This document shows, piece by piece, positions 14,573-23,181 of a stretch of 64,000 bases of DNA. The stretch's first letter is position 1. Each line of letters begins with the position of its first letter. The DNA comes from FEN-1139 sp038207155 (lineage in GTDB: Bacteria; Myxococcota_A; Polyangia; Polyangiales; Polyangiaceae): positions 9,631-73,630 of the forward strand of contig JBBRAB010000021.1 of the NCBI GenBank assembly GCA_038207155.1, written 5' to 3'. A model generated the notes under the pieces. The model made no database searches and was not told the DNA's origin. It worked only from the letters and a program-made list of their open reading frames with translations. The translations under genes were made by a program, and so were the position numbers.

Positions 14573-17131
14573 CTTCTTCTGTTCGTCCAGGGACACGTGA
14601 ACGACACTTCCCGGGGCAAAGCGCCCCGAAAGCACTGCTTCAGCGAGCGGATCGGCCAGTTCCCGCGCGATGGCGCGGCGCAGCGGACGCGCTCCGAGCG
14701 CCGGCTGATAACCGAGCTCCACGAGCTGAGCGATCGCCGGGTCGCTGACGTTCAGGCGGAGTGACTGCGCAGCGAGACGCTGAGACAGCTCCGCCAACTG
14801 CAGCTGCGCAATGCGCGACAGGACTTCACGCGACAAGGGGCGGAAGATCAGGATCTCGTCGATGCGATTGAGCAGCTCGGGGCGAAAGAACGAGCGCAGC
14901 TTGCTGTCGAGTGCGCCGCGCAGTCCCTGACGACCTTCCTCGCTCTCAAACGATGCTGGCGGGGCGTCGAGGATCTGCTCGGAGCCAATGTTGCTCGTCA
15001 TCACGATCACGGTGTTGGAAAAATCCGCGGTGCGCCCGCGCGCGTCGGTGAGGCGACCGTCCTCGAGCACCTGCAGCAGCAGATTGAAGACGTCCGCGTG
15101 AGCCTTCTCGACCTCGTCGAAAAGCAGCACGGAGAACGGTCGGCGTCGCACGGCCTCGGTGAGAAAACCACCCTGCTCGCTGTCGGCGTAGCCAGGCGGC
15201 GCCCCCACGAGTCGCGCCGCCATGTGGCGCTCCATGAACTCGCTCATGTCGAGCCGCGTGAGCGCAGCTTCGTCATCAAACAGCAGTGCTGCGAGGGCTT
15301 TTGCGAGCTCGGTCTTGCCAACGCCGCTCGGACCGAGGAACAGAAAGCTCCCGATCGGACGGCGCGTATCCCGCAGCCCCGCGCGGCCGCGTCGCACGGC
15401 GCGACCGATCGCGGAGAGAGCCTCGGGCTGACCCACCACGCGTTGCTCGAGGCGCTGCTCGAGCTGCAGGAGTCGCTCGGATTCTCCCTCCAGCATCTTG
15501 GCCAGTGGGATCCCGGTCCAGGCCTCGAGGGTGCGAGCTACTTGCTCACCGTCGAGCTCGGGCTTGGGTTCAGCTTCGGCTCCCGCGCTGGCGGTCTCGG
15601 CCTGCGCGAGGCGCGCGGCGAGCTCCGGCAACACCGCGTGCTCAAGCTCGCCCAGTCGCGCAAAATCCTTGCGCTCGGTGGCGCTCAGGCGCTCCTGCTC
15701 GGCCTGCGTGAGCGAGGCGCGCAGCGACTCCAGCTCAGCTTGCGCCTGCCGACGCAGCTTGCCGCGCTCACGCTGCGACTGCACTGTCGCTTGCAGGGTC
15801 GCCAGCTCGTCCGTGACTACCTGACGTGCAGCGCGCTCGGCGGGCACGTCCTGCCTTAACGCTGCGCCCACCTGGGCACGCAAGAGCTCGAGGCGCCCAA
15901 GTTGCGCGTCCTCGGACGCCGAAGCCCCTTCAAACTCCACTCGCCTGGCTGCGGCCGCCTCGTCCAGTAGATCCAGGGCAGATTCAGGCAAATGACGCTC
16001 AGGCAGGTAGCGTTTCGAGAGCTTGACCGCAGCCTCAAGGGCCTCGTCAGTCACGGTTAAGCGGTGATGACGTTCAAGACGCGAACGGATCCCGCGCAAC
16101 ACTTCGAGCGTGGTCTTGGTGTCGAGCTCATCGATATCGAGCGGCGTGAGCCAGCGTAACAATCCTGGAGCCTTGTCCGCAAGGCGACGGGCGCCGTCGG
16201 GCGTCACCTGCCCTAGCAGCTGCACTCGCCCCTGTGCCAGCGAGCCCTCAAACACCTCCGCCATGGACGAACCATTTGCCGTCACTAACCGATCGAGCTC
16301 ACTGACGACCAGGACGGCTTCGCCCTCGGAGCTAAGACTGGCCAAGAGCTTTCGGAGTCGCTCGTCGGCATCCGTGCGTAGCCGCAGTCCGGCAAACAGC
16401 TGGGCCACGTCGAGCGACAAGAGCCGCCGCCGACTCAAACCCGCCGGCACGTCCCCCGCCGCCCAGCGCTGCGCCAGCGCGTCGACGATGGCGCCCTTTC
16501 CCACGCCGGCCTCACCAACCAGCAGTGGATGAGCCTTATTCTTGCGTTCGAGGATCGTTATGAGTCGGCGCAGCTCACTGGTTCGCAGTAGCGCCGGCTC
16601 GAGCCGCTGCTGCGTGGCGGCGAGCAAGAGATCGGTATAGGACTGGCCGGTCGCTACGGGCTCATTGGGCTGAGGTTGAGCACGTCGCAAGGCACCGTAG
16701 AAGGGACGCAGTGAACCTGGCGCGACTCCATGCGCTCCCAGCAACTCACCGGCTGGACCGCGGATCTCTTGCGACAGCGCGCTTAGCAAACCATCGAGCT
16801 CGATCTGCGTGCGCCGCTCACGCTGCGCATCGCGCTCGGCTCGCTCGAGCAAATCAAGCAGACGCGCCGAGAGAAAGGCCGGTTCCTCCGTCGTCGGCAG
16901 AGCCGAAAGTGCGCGAGTCACGCCCGCACGCAGCTCCACGACATCCACCCCTGCCGCTCGCAGCACCTCAGACGCGCCAGTGGGCGAATCGAGCAGACGC
17001 GCGAGCAAATGCAGAGGGTCGACCGCGGGATGATGACGTTCATCAGCCAGGGCTTGAGCCCCGGCAACCAGGGCTCGCGCCTCGGCGGTGTAGCGCTGAA
17101 GGGACAGGGTTTGGTTGGTTTCCGCGGCCAT
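14552..17131 (-). CDS. ClpB-like AAA+ disaggregase paralogue with degenerate first ATPase site
   Basis: An 859-aa Hsp100 protein with the ClpB order: N-terminal Clp repeats (1-150), first AAA+ domain (about 170-400), a coiled-coil middle domain (about 410-525, RERGKLRRQAQAELESLRAS), second AAA+ domain (about 560-770) and D2-small domain. NBD2 is intact: Walker A GPSGVGKTE with Lys606 and Walker B VLLFDEVEKAH. NBD1 is not: Walker A reads GEAGVGKGA, with glycine instead of Thr/Ser after Lys212, and Walker B reads LVVSELDRL instead of the usual I/VDEL. It is therefore probably a specialised paralogue rather than the main ClpB. The end converges with the histidine kinase gene. No Shine-Dalgarno; TAGGCT lies 11 nt before the ATG. 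Confidence 0.9.
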   Translation of the reverse strand: MAAETNQTLSLQRYTAEARALVAGAQALADERHHPAVDPLHLLARLLDSPTGASEVLRAAGVDVVELRAGVTRALSALPTTEEPAFLSARLLDLLERAERDAQRERRTQIELDGLLSALSQEIRGPAGELLGAHGVAPGSLRPFYGALRRAQPQPNEPVATGQSYTDLLLAATQQRLEPALLRTSELRRLITILERKNKAHPLLVGEAGVGKGAIVDALAQRWAAGDVPAGLSRRRLLSLDVAQLFAGLRLRTDADERLRKLLASLSSEGEAVLVVSELDRLVTANGSSMAEVFEGSLAQGRVQLLGQVTPDGARRLADKAPGLLRWLTPLDIDELDTKTTLEVLRGIRSRLERHHRLTVTDEALEAAVKLSKRYLPERHLPESALDLLDEAAAARRVEFEGASASEDAQLGRLELLRAQVGAALRQDVPAERAARQVVTDELATLQATVQSQRERGKLRRQAQAELESLRASLTQAEQERLSATERKDFARLGELEHAVLPELAARLAQAETASAGAEAEPKPELDGEQVARTLEAWTGIPLAKMLEGESERLLQLEQRLEQRVVGQPEALSAIGRAVRRGRAGLRDTRRPIGSFLFLGPSGVGKTELAKALAALLFDDEAALTRLDMSEFMERHMAARLVGAPPGYADSEQGGFLTEAVRRRPFSVLLFDEVEKAHADVFNLLLQVLEDGRLTDARGRTADFSNTVIVMTSNIGSEQILDAPPASFESEEGRQGLRGALDSKLRSFFRPELLNRIDEILIFRPLSREVLSRIAQLQLAELSQRLAAQSLRLNVSDPAIAQLVELGYQPALGARPLRRAIARELADPLAEAVLSGRFAPGSVVHVSLDEQKKLLIAVD

Positions 17132-17246
17132 GGGCGGCCCCTAGCCTAGAGCCGATTTCCGACAATAGGCGCGAAATTTAGCTGGGGCCCGGAGCCGGTG
17201 TGGGTTGGCGGCTGCACTGCTCAAAGATTTCTCGTAGGTTAGCCCC

Positions 17247-18218
17247 GTGCCGACCCTCGGCGATTTGCCCCCAGCATTGCTACTCGCCGTTGCCGTGTCA
17301 CTTGGACTCGTGTTCGGCAGCTTTCTGAACGTAGTCATCCATCGCGTGCCACTCGGACAGAGCGTGGTCGCGCCCGGCTCTCGCTGCCCCGGCTGCGGCA
17401 CCCCGATCCACGCGTGGAACAATCTGCCCGTGCTCTCGTGGCTGCTTTTGCGCGGCAAAGCCAGCTGCTGCGGCGTGCGCATCTCTCCACGCTATCCGCT
17501 GGTGGAGGCGATGGGGGGACTGCTTGCTTGGGCCGTCGTGGAAGCGGTACTGAGCGGACTCCCGCTCGAGACGCCTTGGTATCGCGTGCTCGGACTGTTC
17601 GCGGTGCACCTGACGCTTGGTCTCGGACTGATCGCGGCGGCCTTCATCGATCTCGAACACCTGTATCTACCCGACGTCTTCACGCTCGGAGGGACAGCGC
17701 TCGGTCTGGCCAGCGTGCCGCTGCGGCCAGAGGCCAACTGGGTCGACTCGCTAGTCGGCGCTGCGCTCGGATTTGTGATCGTGTGGTTGCCGTTCGATCT
17801 GCTCTACCGCTTGGTTCGCGGCCGCACAGGCATGGGCCTCGGTGACGCGAAACTCGTGATGCTCGCGGGAGCCTGGTTCGGCTGGCAGGGCGCCGTTTTC
17901 GCACTACTGGCGGGCGCCATGCAGGGCACCTTGACCCTGATCGCGCTACTCGTCGCGCAGGGTAAAATCGAAGAGCCAATAGCCGTACAGAACGAACGTG
18001 CGGCGGCCGCAGCCGAGCTCGAAGCCGCCGAGGGCGAAGAGCGCGAGCGGCTGGCAGCAGAGTTCGCCAAAGACCCGGTGCTCGCCGAACCTCCGCCGCG
18101 CGGACTTGGGGAGATGCGCTTTGCCTTCGGTCCATTTCTCGTGCTCGCCATCCTCGAGTTTCAGCTGCTCGGGCCCTGGCTGCTGTCGAACTGGCTCAGT
18201 CCGGAGTTCCTCGAGTGA
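17247..18218 (+). CDS. pilD: Prepilin peptidase / N-methyltransferase (PilD family)
   Basis: A 323-aa inner-membrane aspartic protease that cleaves and N-methylates type IV prepilins and pseudopilins. N-terminal FGSFLNVVIHR is diagnostic. The zinc-binding cytoplasmic loop has Cys47 and Cys50, but the second pair is Cys74-Cys75 side by side rather than CxxC. The catalytic aspartates are in FIDLEHLYLPD (Asp135) and GMGLGDAKL (Asp200). Near residues 240-285 there is a charged Ala/Glu insertion (AAAAAELEAAEGEERERLAA) that is not usual in the family, before the final FAFGPFLVLA helix. The GTG start lies 6 nt after a TAGGTT box and has no Shine-Dalgarno. The stop overlaps the next gene. Confidence 0.93.
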   Translation: MPTLGDLPPALLLAVAVSLGLVFGSFLNVVIHRVPLGQSVVAPGSRCPGCGTPIHAWNNLPVLSWLLLRGKASCCGVRISPRYPLVEAMGGLLAWAVVEAVLSGLPLETPWYRVLGLFAVHLTLGLGLIAAAFIDLEHLYLPDVFTLGGTALGLASVPLRPEANWVDSLVGAALGFVIVWLPFDLLYRLVRGRTGMGLGDAKLVMLAGAWFGWQGAVFALLAGAMQGTLTLIALLVAQGKIEEPIAVQNERAAAAAELEAAEGEERERLAAEFAKDPVLAEPPPRGLGEMRFAFGPFLVLAILEFQLLGPWLLSNWLSPEFLE

Positions 18219-18667
18219 GTTGCTGCAAGGCGCTGCGGACTGCGCCGCTCTGGCTGCTCGCGCTGACCCTAGCGGCTTGCGGCGCTTCAACGACTCGCCT
18301 CGCCCCGCGCGTCACTCTGCCGTCACCGCTTACACCACCCGCGATTTTGCCGTTTCCCCCTCCAGCAGCCCCGGTTGAGACCCTTCCGGCAGCGCCGAGC
18401 GATCCGAGCTGCGTCTGGCAGGATGGCTCTTACGTATTCGAAGGCGAAAACTTCAGCTGGCAGCCCGGTGCCTGGGTTCGACCGCCTCCCGACTGCGCGC
18501 TGGCGGGTCCAACCTACAGCTTTCAACCGTCACCGCTCGTGCCGCAGGGCGTCGTTCATTATTACGCGCCGGTCTGGGTACGCCTGGCTCCACCGGCAGC
18601 GCCGCAACTCTGCTCTCCTCCTCCCCCCTGCGACGCTCCGCCCCCGAGCGTCGCCAAAAAGCCATGA
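18215..18667 (+). CDS. Proline-rich lipoprotein
   Basis: A 150-aa protein with a lipoprotein signal (lipobox LAAC, cysteine at residue 22). The mature part is very rich in proline and contains tryptophan/tyrosine phrases (CVWQDGSYVFEGE, WQPGAWVRPP) that resemble the YXWxxGxW motifs of some envelope proteins. Several cysteines (CALAG, CSPPPPCDAPP) may form disulfides. The GTG start overlaps the pilD stop, and its own stop overlaps the prmC start (ATGA), so it sits inside a three-gene coupled operon. No function is known; the context with prepilin peptidase may be incidental. Confidence 0.6.
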   Translation: MSCCKALRTAPLWLLALTLAACGASTTRLAPRVTLPSPLTPPAILPFPPPAAPVETLPAAPSDPSCVWQDGSYVFEGENFSWQPGAWVRPPPDCALAGPTYSFQPSPLVPQGVVHYYAPVWVRLAPPAAPQLCSPPPPCDAPPPSVAKKP

Positions 18668-19557
18668 CCGACACCGTGCCCCCTGAACCCGCCGAGCTGT
18701 GGACGATTCGTCGCCTACTGGTCTGGGCCACCGATGACTTTCGCGGGCGTGGCTTTGACTCCCCGCGACTCGATGCCGAGCTCCTGCTCGGTTTCGCCAT
18801 GGGCAAGACGCGCATCGAGCTGATCATGGAAGCCGAGCGTCCGCTCGACAAGACTGAGCTCGCGCTCTTTCGAGAGCTCGCGCGTCGCAGGCGAGCACGC
18901 GAACCCACGGCCTATATTCTTGGCGAGCGTGAGTTTTACGGACTGCCCTTTACCGTTGATCCACGCGTACTCATTCCGCGACCCGACACCGAGACGCTCG
19001 TAGAGGTGGCGCTCGAGCAGACGCGCGCCTCACTTTCATCAGGAACCATGCTCGATCTCTGCACCGGCTCGGGCTGCGTCGCGATTGCGTTCGCGCTCAA
19101 GCGCAGCGGTTGGCGCGTCGACGCAGTGGATCTCTCACCTGACGCCCTCGCGGTCGCTCGCAGCAACGCGCAGAGCAACGGCCTTTTTTCGCTCACGTTT
19201 CACGAGGGCGATCTCTTCGAGGCGCTGCCAGCGGGAACGCGCTTTGACGTGATCACGGCAAATCCACCCTACATTCCCTCGGCTGACGTCGATCAGCTCG
19301 AGCACGGCATCCGCGACTATGAGCCCAGGCTGGCGCTCGATGGCGGACCCGATGGAATGCGTCTGCTCACGCTGATCGTCGAGGCCGCGCCAGACTGGCT
19401 CACTCCCGGTGGACTGCTCGCGCTTGAGCTCGGTTTTGACCAAGCTGGGCGCGTGGACGCGCTACTCAGCGCGCGCGGCTTTGCCGACATTCGTCGCAGT
19501 CGCGACTACGGCGGCCACGAGCGCGTGGTGTACGGTCGTTGGGGTAGCCAGAGTTGA
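18664..19557 (+). CDS. prmC: Release factor glutamine N5-methyltransferase
   Basis: A 297-aa cytoplasmic S-adenosylmethionine-dependent enzyme that methylates the GGQ glutamine of release factors RF1/RF2. The N-terminal helical domain (1-100) includes ARREPTAYILGEREFYG-type sequence (REPTAYILGEREFYGLPF) and LIPRPDTETLVE. The Rossmann domain begins MLDLCTGSGCVAIAFA (motif I). The substrate-binding motif NPPYIP (Asn200-Pro-Pro-Tyr203) is the hallmark of the HemK/PrmC family. Length is normal. The prfA gene, a common neighbour, is absent here. Confidence 0.96.
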   Translation: MTDTVPPEPAELWTIRRLLVWATDDFRGRGFDSPRLDAELLLGFAMGKTRIELIMEAERPLDKTELALFRELARRRRAREPTAYILGEREFYGLPFTVDPRVLIPRPDTETLVEVALEQTRASLSSGTMLDLCTGSGCVAIAFALKRSGWRVDAVDLSPDALAVARSNAQSNGLFSLTFHEGDLFEALPAGTRFDVITANPPYIPSADVDQLEHGIRDYEPRLALDGGPDGMRLLTLIVEAAPDWLTPGGLLALELGFDQAGRVDALLSARGFADIRRSRDYGGHERVVYGRWGSQS

Positions 19558-19604
19558 GTCGACGCGCGCTGAGGACGCGCCGCGCGCTGACGGCAGGGCG
19601 CGCC

Positions 19605-19653
19605 GCGCAATGTACGGCGCAATGTACGGCGCGCTGTGACGGCGCGCCGTCAC
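19605..19653. repeat. 12-bp tandem duplication and 18-bp perfect palindrome between convergent genes
   Basis: GCGCAATGTACG occurs twice in tandem (19605-19628) and is followed by the perfect palindrome GTGACGGCGCGCCGTCAC (19636-19653). The palindrome ends 1 bp before the stop of the minus-strand gene at 19655. It may serve as a bidirectional terminator stem between convergent genes, although no T-run flanks it, or as a protein-binding site. Confidence 0.6.
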
Positions 19654-19654
19654 G

Positions 19655-20299
19655 TCAGGGGCCCGTGTAGTAGGCCGCGCGCAGACCAATCATGCCTAGA
19701 TGCGCGTACCCGGTCTCGCTGAACTGATGCGTGTACGCCAGGCTCGGACCGACGGTGAGTCCACCCCAGCGCCAGGTCTCGTGAAACAGCGTTAGTCCCA
19801 CATTTCCGGGGGAACCGAGGTGCGCCACCACCTCGTCATGCTTGCGCGACTTCATCCAACCCAGTCCGCCTTCAAGGCCCACGCCGAGATCCCGCCAGCG
19901 TCCGCCCTTGGCGTACAGCGGAAAGGTCTCGACTCGCAGCAGCGCAGCTCCGCCACTAGCCTCAGTGATGCCCTTGGTGAGCGTCTCAAAGCGCGCGCCA
20001 AGCGAGAACGAGAACCAATCGGTGAAGGCGCCACCGACATAGAACGCGCCGTTTCGACCTAAAGTGAAGCCGGTATCGGAGAGGTAACGCGGGTCGTCGA
20101 CCTTAACCGCGTCGCGCGGATAGCCGCTGACCTGTCCTAAGCCAAGACCGAGATCGACGCCAAGCAGCAGGTTACTGCGACGCTCAGACTTCATGCCAAA
20201 GCCACCGTCCCAGTCGTCACCGTTCGACTGGGCCATGGCGGGTCCAGCGACGCAGCCGAGAGCGAGGGCAACCGGGAGACTCAGGGCGGGAGCTTTCAC
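19655..20299 (-). CDS. Exported protein, probable outer-membrane beta-barrel
   Basis: A 214-aa protein with a signal peptide (MKAPALSLPVALALGC... cleaved after AMA). The mature chain alternates short strands with glycine/aromatic ends (LLGVDLGLGLG, GAFYVGGAFTDWFSFSLGARFET, LGVGLEGGLGWM, LTVGPSLAYTHQFSE, MIGLRAAYYTGP), consistent with an eight-stranded outer-membrane barrel. No named family was recognised. It is convergent with prmC and appears to be transcribed alone. Confidence 0.6.
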   Translation of the reverse strand: MKAPALSLPVALALGCVAGPAMAQSNGDDWDGGFGMKSERRSNLLLGVDLGLGLGQVSGYPRDAVKVDDPRYLSDTGFTLGRNGAFYVGGAFTDWFSFSLGARFETLTKGITEASGGAALLRVETFPLYAKGGRWRDLGVGLEGGLGWMKSRKHDEVVAHLGSPGNVGLTLFHETWRWGGLTVGPSLAYTHQFSETGYAHLGMIGLRAAYYTGP

Positions 20300-20404
20300 G
20301 ATATTGTCCCGTTTGTCCTACCGTACCGGCCGCAGGTCAAGTAGCGAGTCGATGATCTGCCCAAAACTGGGCCCACGGGCCCGTACTGTGCGATCTAGCC
20401 AGCA

Positions 20405-21712
20405 ATGTCTCGAAGCGTAAACCCCTGGGCTGTGCAGGCCTGCCTACTTGCCGGGCTGCTGCTCCCCCTCGGCTGCGACCAGCTCTTCAAGGGGGAGAAG
20501 GGGCCGGGACTGGCGCGCGGAACCGACCAACCCGAGGCAGGCGAAGCCCTGCGTTCGAGCGGTTTCAAGCTTGGCGCGCTCGGCAATGCCACGCCAATTC
20601 GAGCGCGCGCCGACCGCGAGAGTCCGCGCCTGGGTTACCTGCGCGCTGGGGCACAGATTGAGCGCTCAGCAGAGCCAGTCGGGCGATTGGGCTGTCCTGG
20701 GGGTTGGTACGGCGTGCGTCCGCGCGGGTTCGTTTGCGCGGGCGAGCTCGCCACCACGGAGCTGAGTCACCCCACCCTCAAGGTGATGTCCGAGTCTCCG
20801 CAGCTCAACCAACCGCTGCCCTTTTCCTACGCGCGTGTTCGCGTCACCACCGAGCTGTTTGCGCGCGATCCCAAGCAAGAAGACAGCGTGCACGAGATCG
20901 GGCAGATGCGGCGACAATCCACCTTCGCCGTGGTCGGCTCCTGGCAAGCCCTCGACGAAGAGGACCAGCGCGCGCGGCTCGCTCTGCTCACCTCGGGTCA
21001 GTTCGTGCGTATCGAGTCACTCGTGCCCGTCAAGGTGACCCCTGGCCCGGGCGTGGAGCTCGCGGGACTCGAGCTGCCGCTGGCGTTCGTGACTCACTCA
21101 GACGCCAAGAGTTATCGCCTTGGCGACGACGGGTTCGCGCCCGTGGCGCCACTCGGGGAGCGCTCGCTCCTTGGCCTGAGCGGCCGTCAGAAGCTCGTCG
21201 ACAGCGAGCGCTATTTGGCGACGCGTGACGAACTCTGGGTGCGTGAACGCGACGTGAGCGCGGTGCGTCGACGCAATGACTTTGGCTCGTTCGTGAAGGG
21301 GAGCCTGCACTGGGCCGATCTCGATCTCACGACGGGTGCGCTCGTGCTCTACGCGGGTGAGACCCCGGTGTTTGCGACCGTGGCACTGAGCCTGCCCGAC
21401 AAACGTCCCGAGCTCGGACCCCACCTGCTCACGTGCAAGCACATCACCAATCAAGAGCTCACGCCGTCACAGGTCTCGGGGCAGCGCGAGATCCACGATC
21501 TGGCCTGGACACTCGAGCTCGAAGGCGGACTGCTCGTGCACGCGGCCTGGTGGATGGACGGCCTGGCGCGCCACGGCGAGGGCAATCGGGTCGCGCTCGC
21601 GCCGAGTGACGCCAAGCGCGCCTTTGACTGGCTCGGACCGGCCGTGCCTCAGGGTTGGCACGCGCTGGAACTCACCCGCGACGAGCGCAGCGCACTCATC
21701 GCGCTGCACTAA
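20405..21712 (+). CDS. L,D-transpeptidase-like lipoprotein lacking the catalytic cysteine
   Basis: A 435-aa lipoprotein (lipobox LPLGC, cysteine about residue 23). After a linker it has an SH3-like region (about 60-115, ARADRESPRLGYLRAGAQIE, WYGVRPRGFVC). The C-terminal third resembles the YkuD/ErfK L,D-transpeptidase fold: WADLDLTTGALVLYAGETPVFATVALS, then VHAAWWMDGLARHGEGNRVALAPSDA (written here in pieces: VHAAWWMDGLAR at the first histidine motif, then HGEGNRVALAPSDA). In active enzymes the last segment contains SHGCxN; here Glu392, Gly393 and Arg395 stand at the Ser, His and Cys positions. It is thus predicted to be inactive as a transpeptidase and may bind peptidoglycan instead. The fold call is inferred. 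Confidence 0.7.
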   Translation: MSRSVNPWAVQACLLAGLLLPLGCDQLFKGEKGPGLARGTDQPEAGEALRSSGFKLGALGNATPIRARADRESPRLGYLRAGAQIERSAEPVGRLGCPGGWYGVRPRGFVCAGELATTELSHPTLKVMSESPQLNQPLPFSYARVRVTTELFARDPKQEDSVHEIGQMRRQSTFAVVGSWQALDEEDQRARLALLTSGQFVRIESLVPVKVTPGPGVELAGLELPLAFVTHSDAKSYRLGDDGFAPVAPLGERSLLGLSGRQKLVDSERYLATRDELWVRERDVSAVRRRNDFGSFVKGSLHWADLDLTTGALVLYAGETPVFATVALSLPDKRPELGPHLLTCKHITNQELTPSQVSGQREIHDLAWTLELEGGLLVHAAWWMDGLARHGEGNRVALAPSDAKRAFDWLGPAVPQGWHALELTRDERSALIALH

Positions 21713-21727
21713 TGCCTTCGCGCGCGA

Positions 21728-22594
21728 CTAGCGGCCGAGCGCTTTGAGGATCTCGAGTGTCGCGGTCGAGCGATTCAACGTGTAAAAGTGAATCGCGGGC
21801 ACGCCAGCAGCGATCAGCAGCTGACACTGCTCGACGGCATGCTCGACGCCAAGCGCGCGCACGGCCTCGGGATTGTCCTGCACGGCCTCGAGGCGCGCCG
21901 ACAAGCGCGCCGGGAACTGCGCCCCGCAGGTGGCCGTGAACCGACGCATCTGGGAAACGTTGGTGACCGGCATGATACCGGGCACGAATGGCACCGTCAC
22001 CCCAGCCAAACGCGCTCGCTCGACGAACCCCCGGTAGTCGCGATCGTCGAAAAACAGCTGCGTTACGACGAAATCCGCGCCGGCGTCGACCTTGCGCTTG
22101 AGGTTGCTCAAGTCCTGACCAAACGACTCGGCTTCGGGATGCTTCTCCGGGTAACCCGCCACTCCGATGCACAGCTGCGGATGTCGCTGGCGAATGAACG
22201 CCACGAGCTCGTCGGCGTGAGCGAACCCTCCAGCGGAAGCGACGAACGCGGTCTCACCCTTCGGTGGATCGCCGCGCAGCGCGAGCACGTTGTCGATCCC
22301 GGCGCTCGCCAGCTGCTCGAGCACACTCGCCAGCTCATCCTGGGTCGACCCGACGCAGGTGAGATGCGCCATCGTCTCCATGCCCGTCTCCGCCTTGATG
22401 CGCTGCACGAGCTCAAGCGTGAGCCGCCTCGTGCTGCCACCTGCCCCGTACGTTACGGACACGTAGGCGGGGCTGTGCGGACGCAGATCCGCCACGGTCT
22501 GAAACAGGCGCTCGACCCCCGCCTCGTCCTTGGGCGGGAAGAACTCCAGGGACACGGCAGTGGCATCGGGTTGGAACAGGTCGACGATCTTCAT
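21728..22594 (-). CDS. metF: Methylenetetrahydrofolate reductase
   Basis: A 288-aa cytoplasmic flavoenzyme that reduces 5,10-methylene-THF to 5-methyl-THF for methionine synthesis. The family phrases are present in order: VSLEFFPPKDE with the catalytic glutamate, YVSVTYGAGGSTR, MAHLTCVGST, NVLALRGDPPKGE, CIGVAGYPEKHPEA, DFVVTQLFFD, FVPGIMPVTN and GVPAIHFYTLNRS. The ATG at 22594 matches the known start (MKIVDLF); an upstream open stretch is not family-like. It converges with the preceding transpeptidase-like gene. It is a single gene, not linked to other methionine genes here. Confidence 0.97.
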   Translation of the reverse strand: MKIVDLFQPDATAVSLEFFPPKDEAGVERLFQTVADLRPHSPAYVSVTYGAGGSTRRLTLELVQRIKAETGMETMAHLTCVGSTQDELASVLEQLASAGIDNVLALRGDPPKGETAFVASAGGFAHADELVAFIRQRHPQLCIGVAGYPEKHPEAESFGQDLSNLKRKVDAGADFVVTQLFFDDRDYRGFVERARLAGVTVPFVPGIMPVTNVSQMRRFTATCGAQFPARLSARLEAVQDNPEAVRALGVEHAVEQCQLLIAAGVPAIHFYTLNRSTATLEILKALGR

Positions 22595-22842
22595 ATCGGT
22601 CCGGCGTGGTGACAGCCTGGGCCGGGCCAATAGCAGTCGAGCTCCCTCTAGGGCAAGCGAGAGACGGGCCCTAGCGGCAAGCACAACCCCGAACCCGGCC
22701 CTGTGCGGGCCGCAACCGATATCGGCAAGCTATTGTTATTATTGATTTATTCTTCAATTCACGGAAACCGACACTTATCGAAGTGACACCACTGCACGCC
22801 GGAAACTGGACGTATTTTCAGTATCCGAGTTACCACTGGGAC

Positions 22843-23100
22843 ATGGACAGCCAACGCCAACTCTGCCTCGCGATTCTCGACCAGCTCTGTGCCCTCGCCC
22901 AGACGGGTCGCCCTGCGAATCTCCCGCGACTCGTTCGTCACCTGGAGGTCAGTCCTGGGGGGCTGCAGAGCGCGCTGCGGCAGCTGGAGCAGGAGGGCCT
23001 GATCGATGCTCGACGCCTGCGCCTAACGCTCATGGGGCTCGCGTTTGCGGCGTCACGCGGCGCCGCCCGCGCCAGAGCACGCCGGGAAGTGGCCGCCTGA
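22843..23100 (+). CDS. Small winged-helix DNA-binding protein
   Basis: An 85-aa protein whose whole length reads as a winged helix-turn-helix: LCLAILDQLCALAQTG, then NLPRLVRHLEVSPGGLQSALRQLEQEGLID (helix-turn-helix, given here as family-like phrases LVRHLEVSPGGL and SALRQLEQEGLI), then ARRLRLTLMGLAFA. It resembles the DNA-binding half of MarR/DtxR/PadR-like regulators without an effector domain. The start is uncertain: a GTG at 22783 would add 20 residues. The region upstream (about 22725-22760) is strikingly AT-rich (TATTGTTATTATTGATTTATTC) for this genome and probably holds its promoter. It is divergent from metF. Confidence 0.6.
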   Translation: MDSQRQLCLAILDQLCALAQTGRPANLPRLVRHLEVSPGGLQSALRQLEQEGLIDARRLRLTLMGLAFAASRGAARARARREVAA

Positions 23101-23181
23101 GCTCACCCGCCGTTCGCGCCTCAGCGCGGTCCCCTGCGAGCATCAATGCACGGCGCTGCAGCAGAGCTCGGGGACAAGGTC

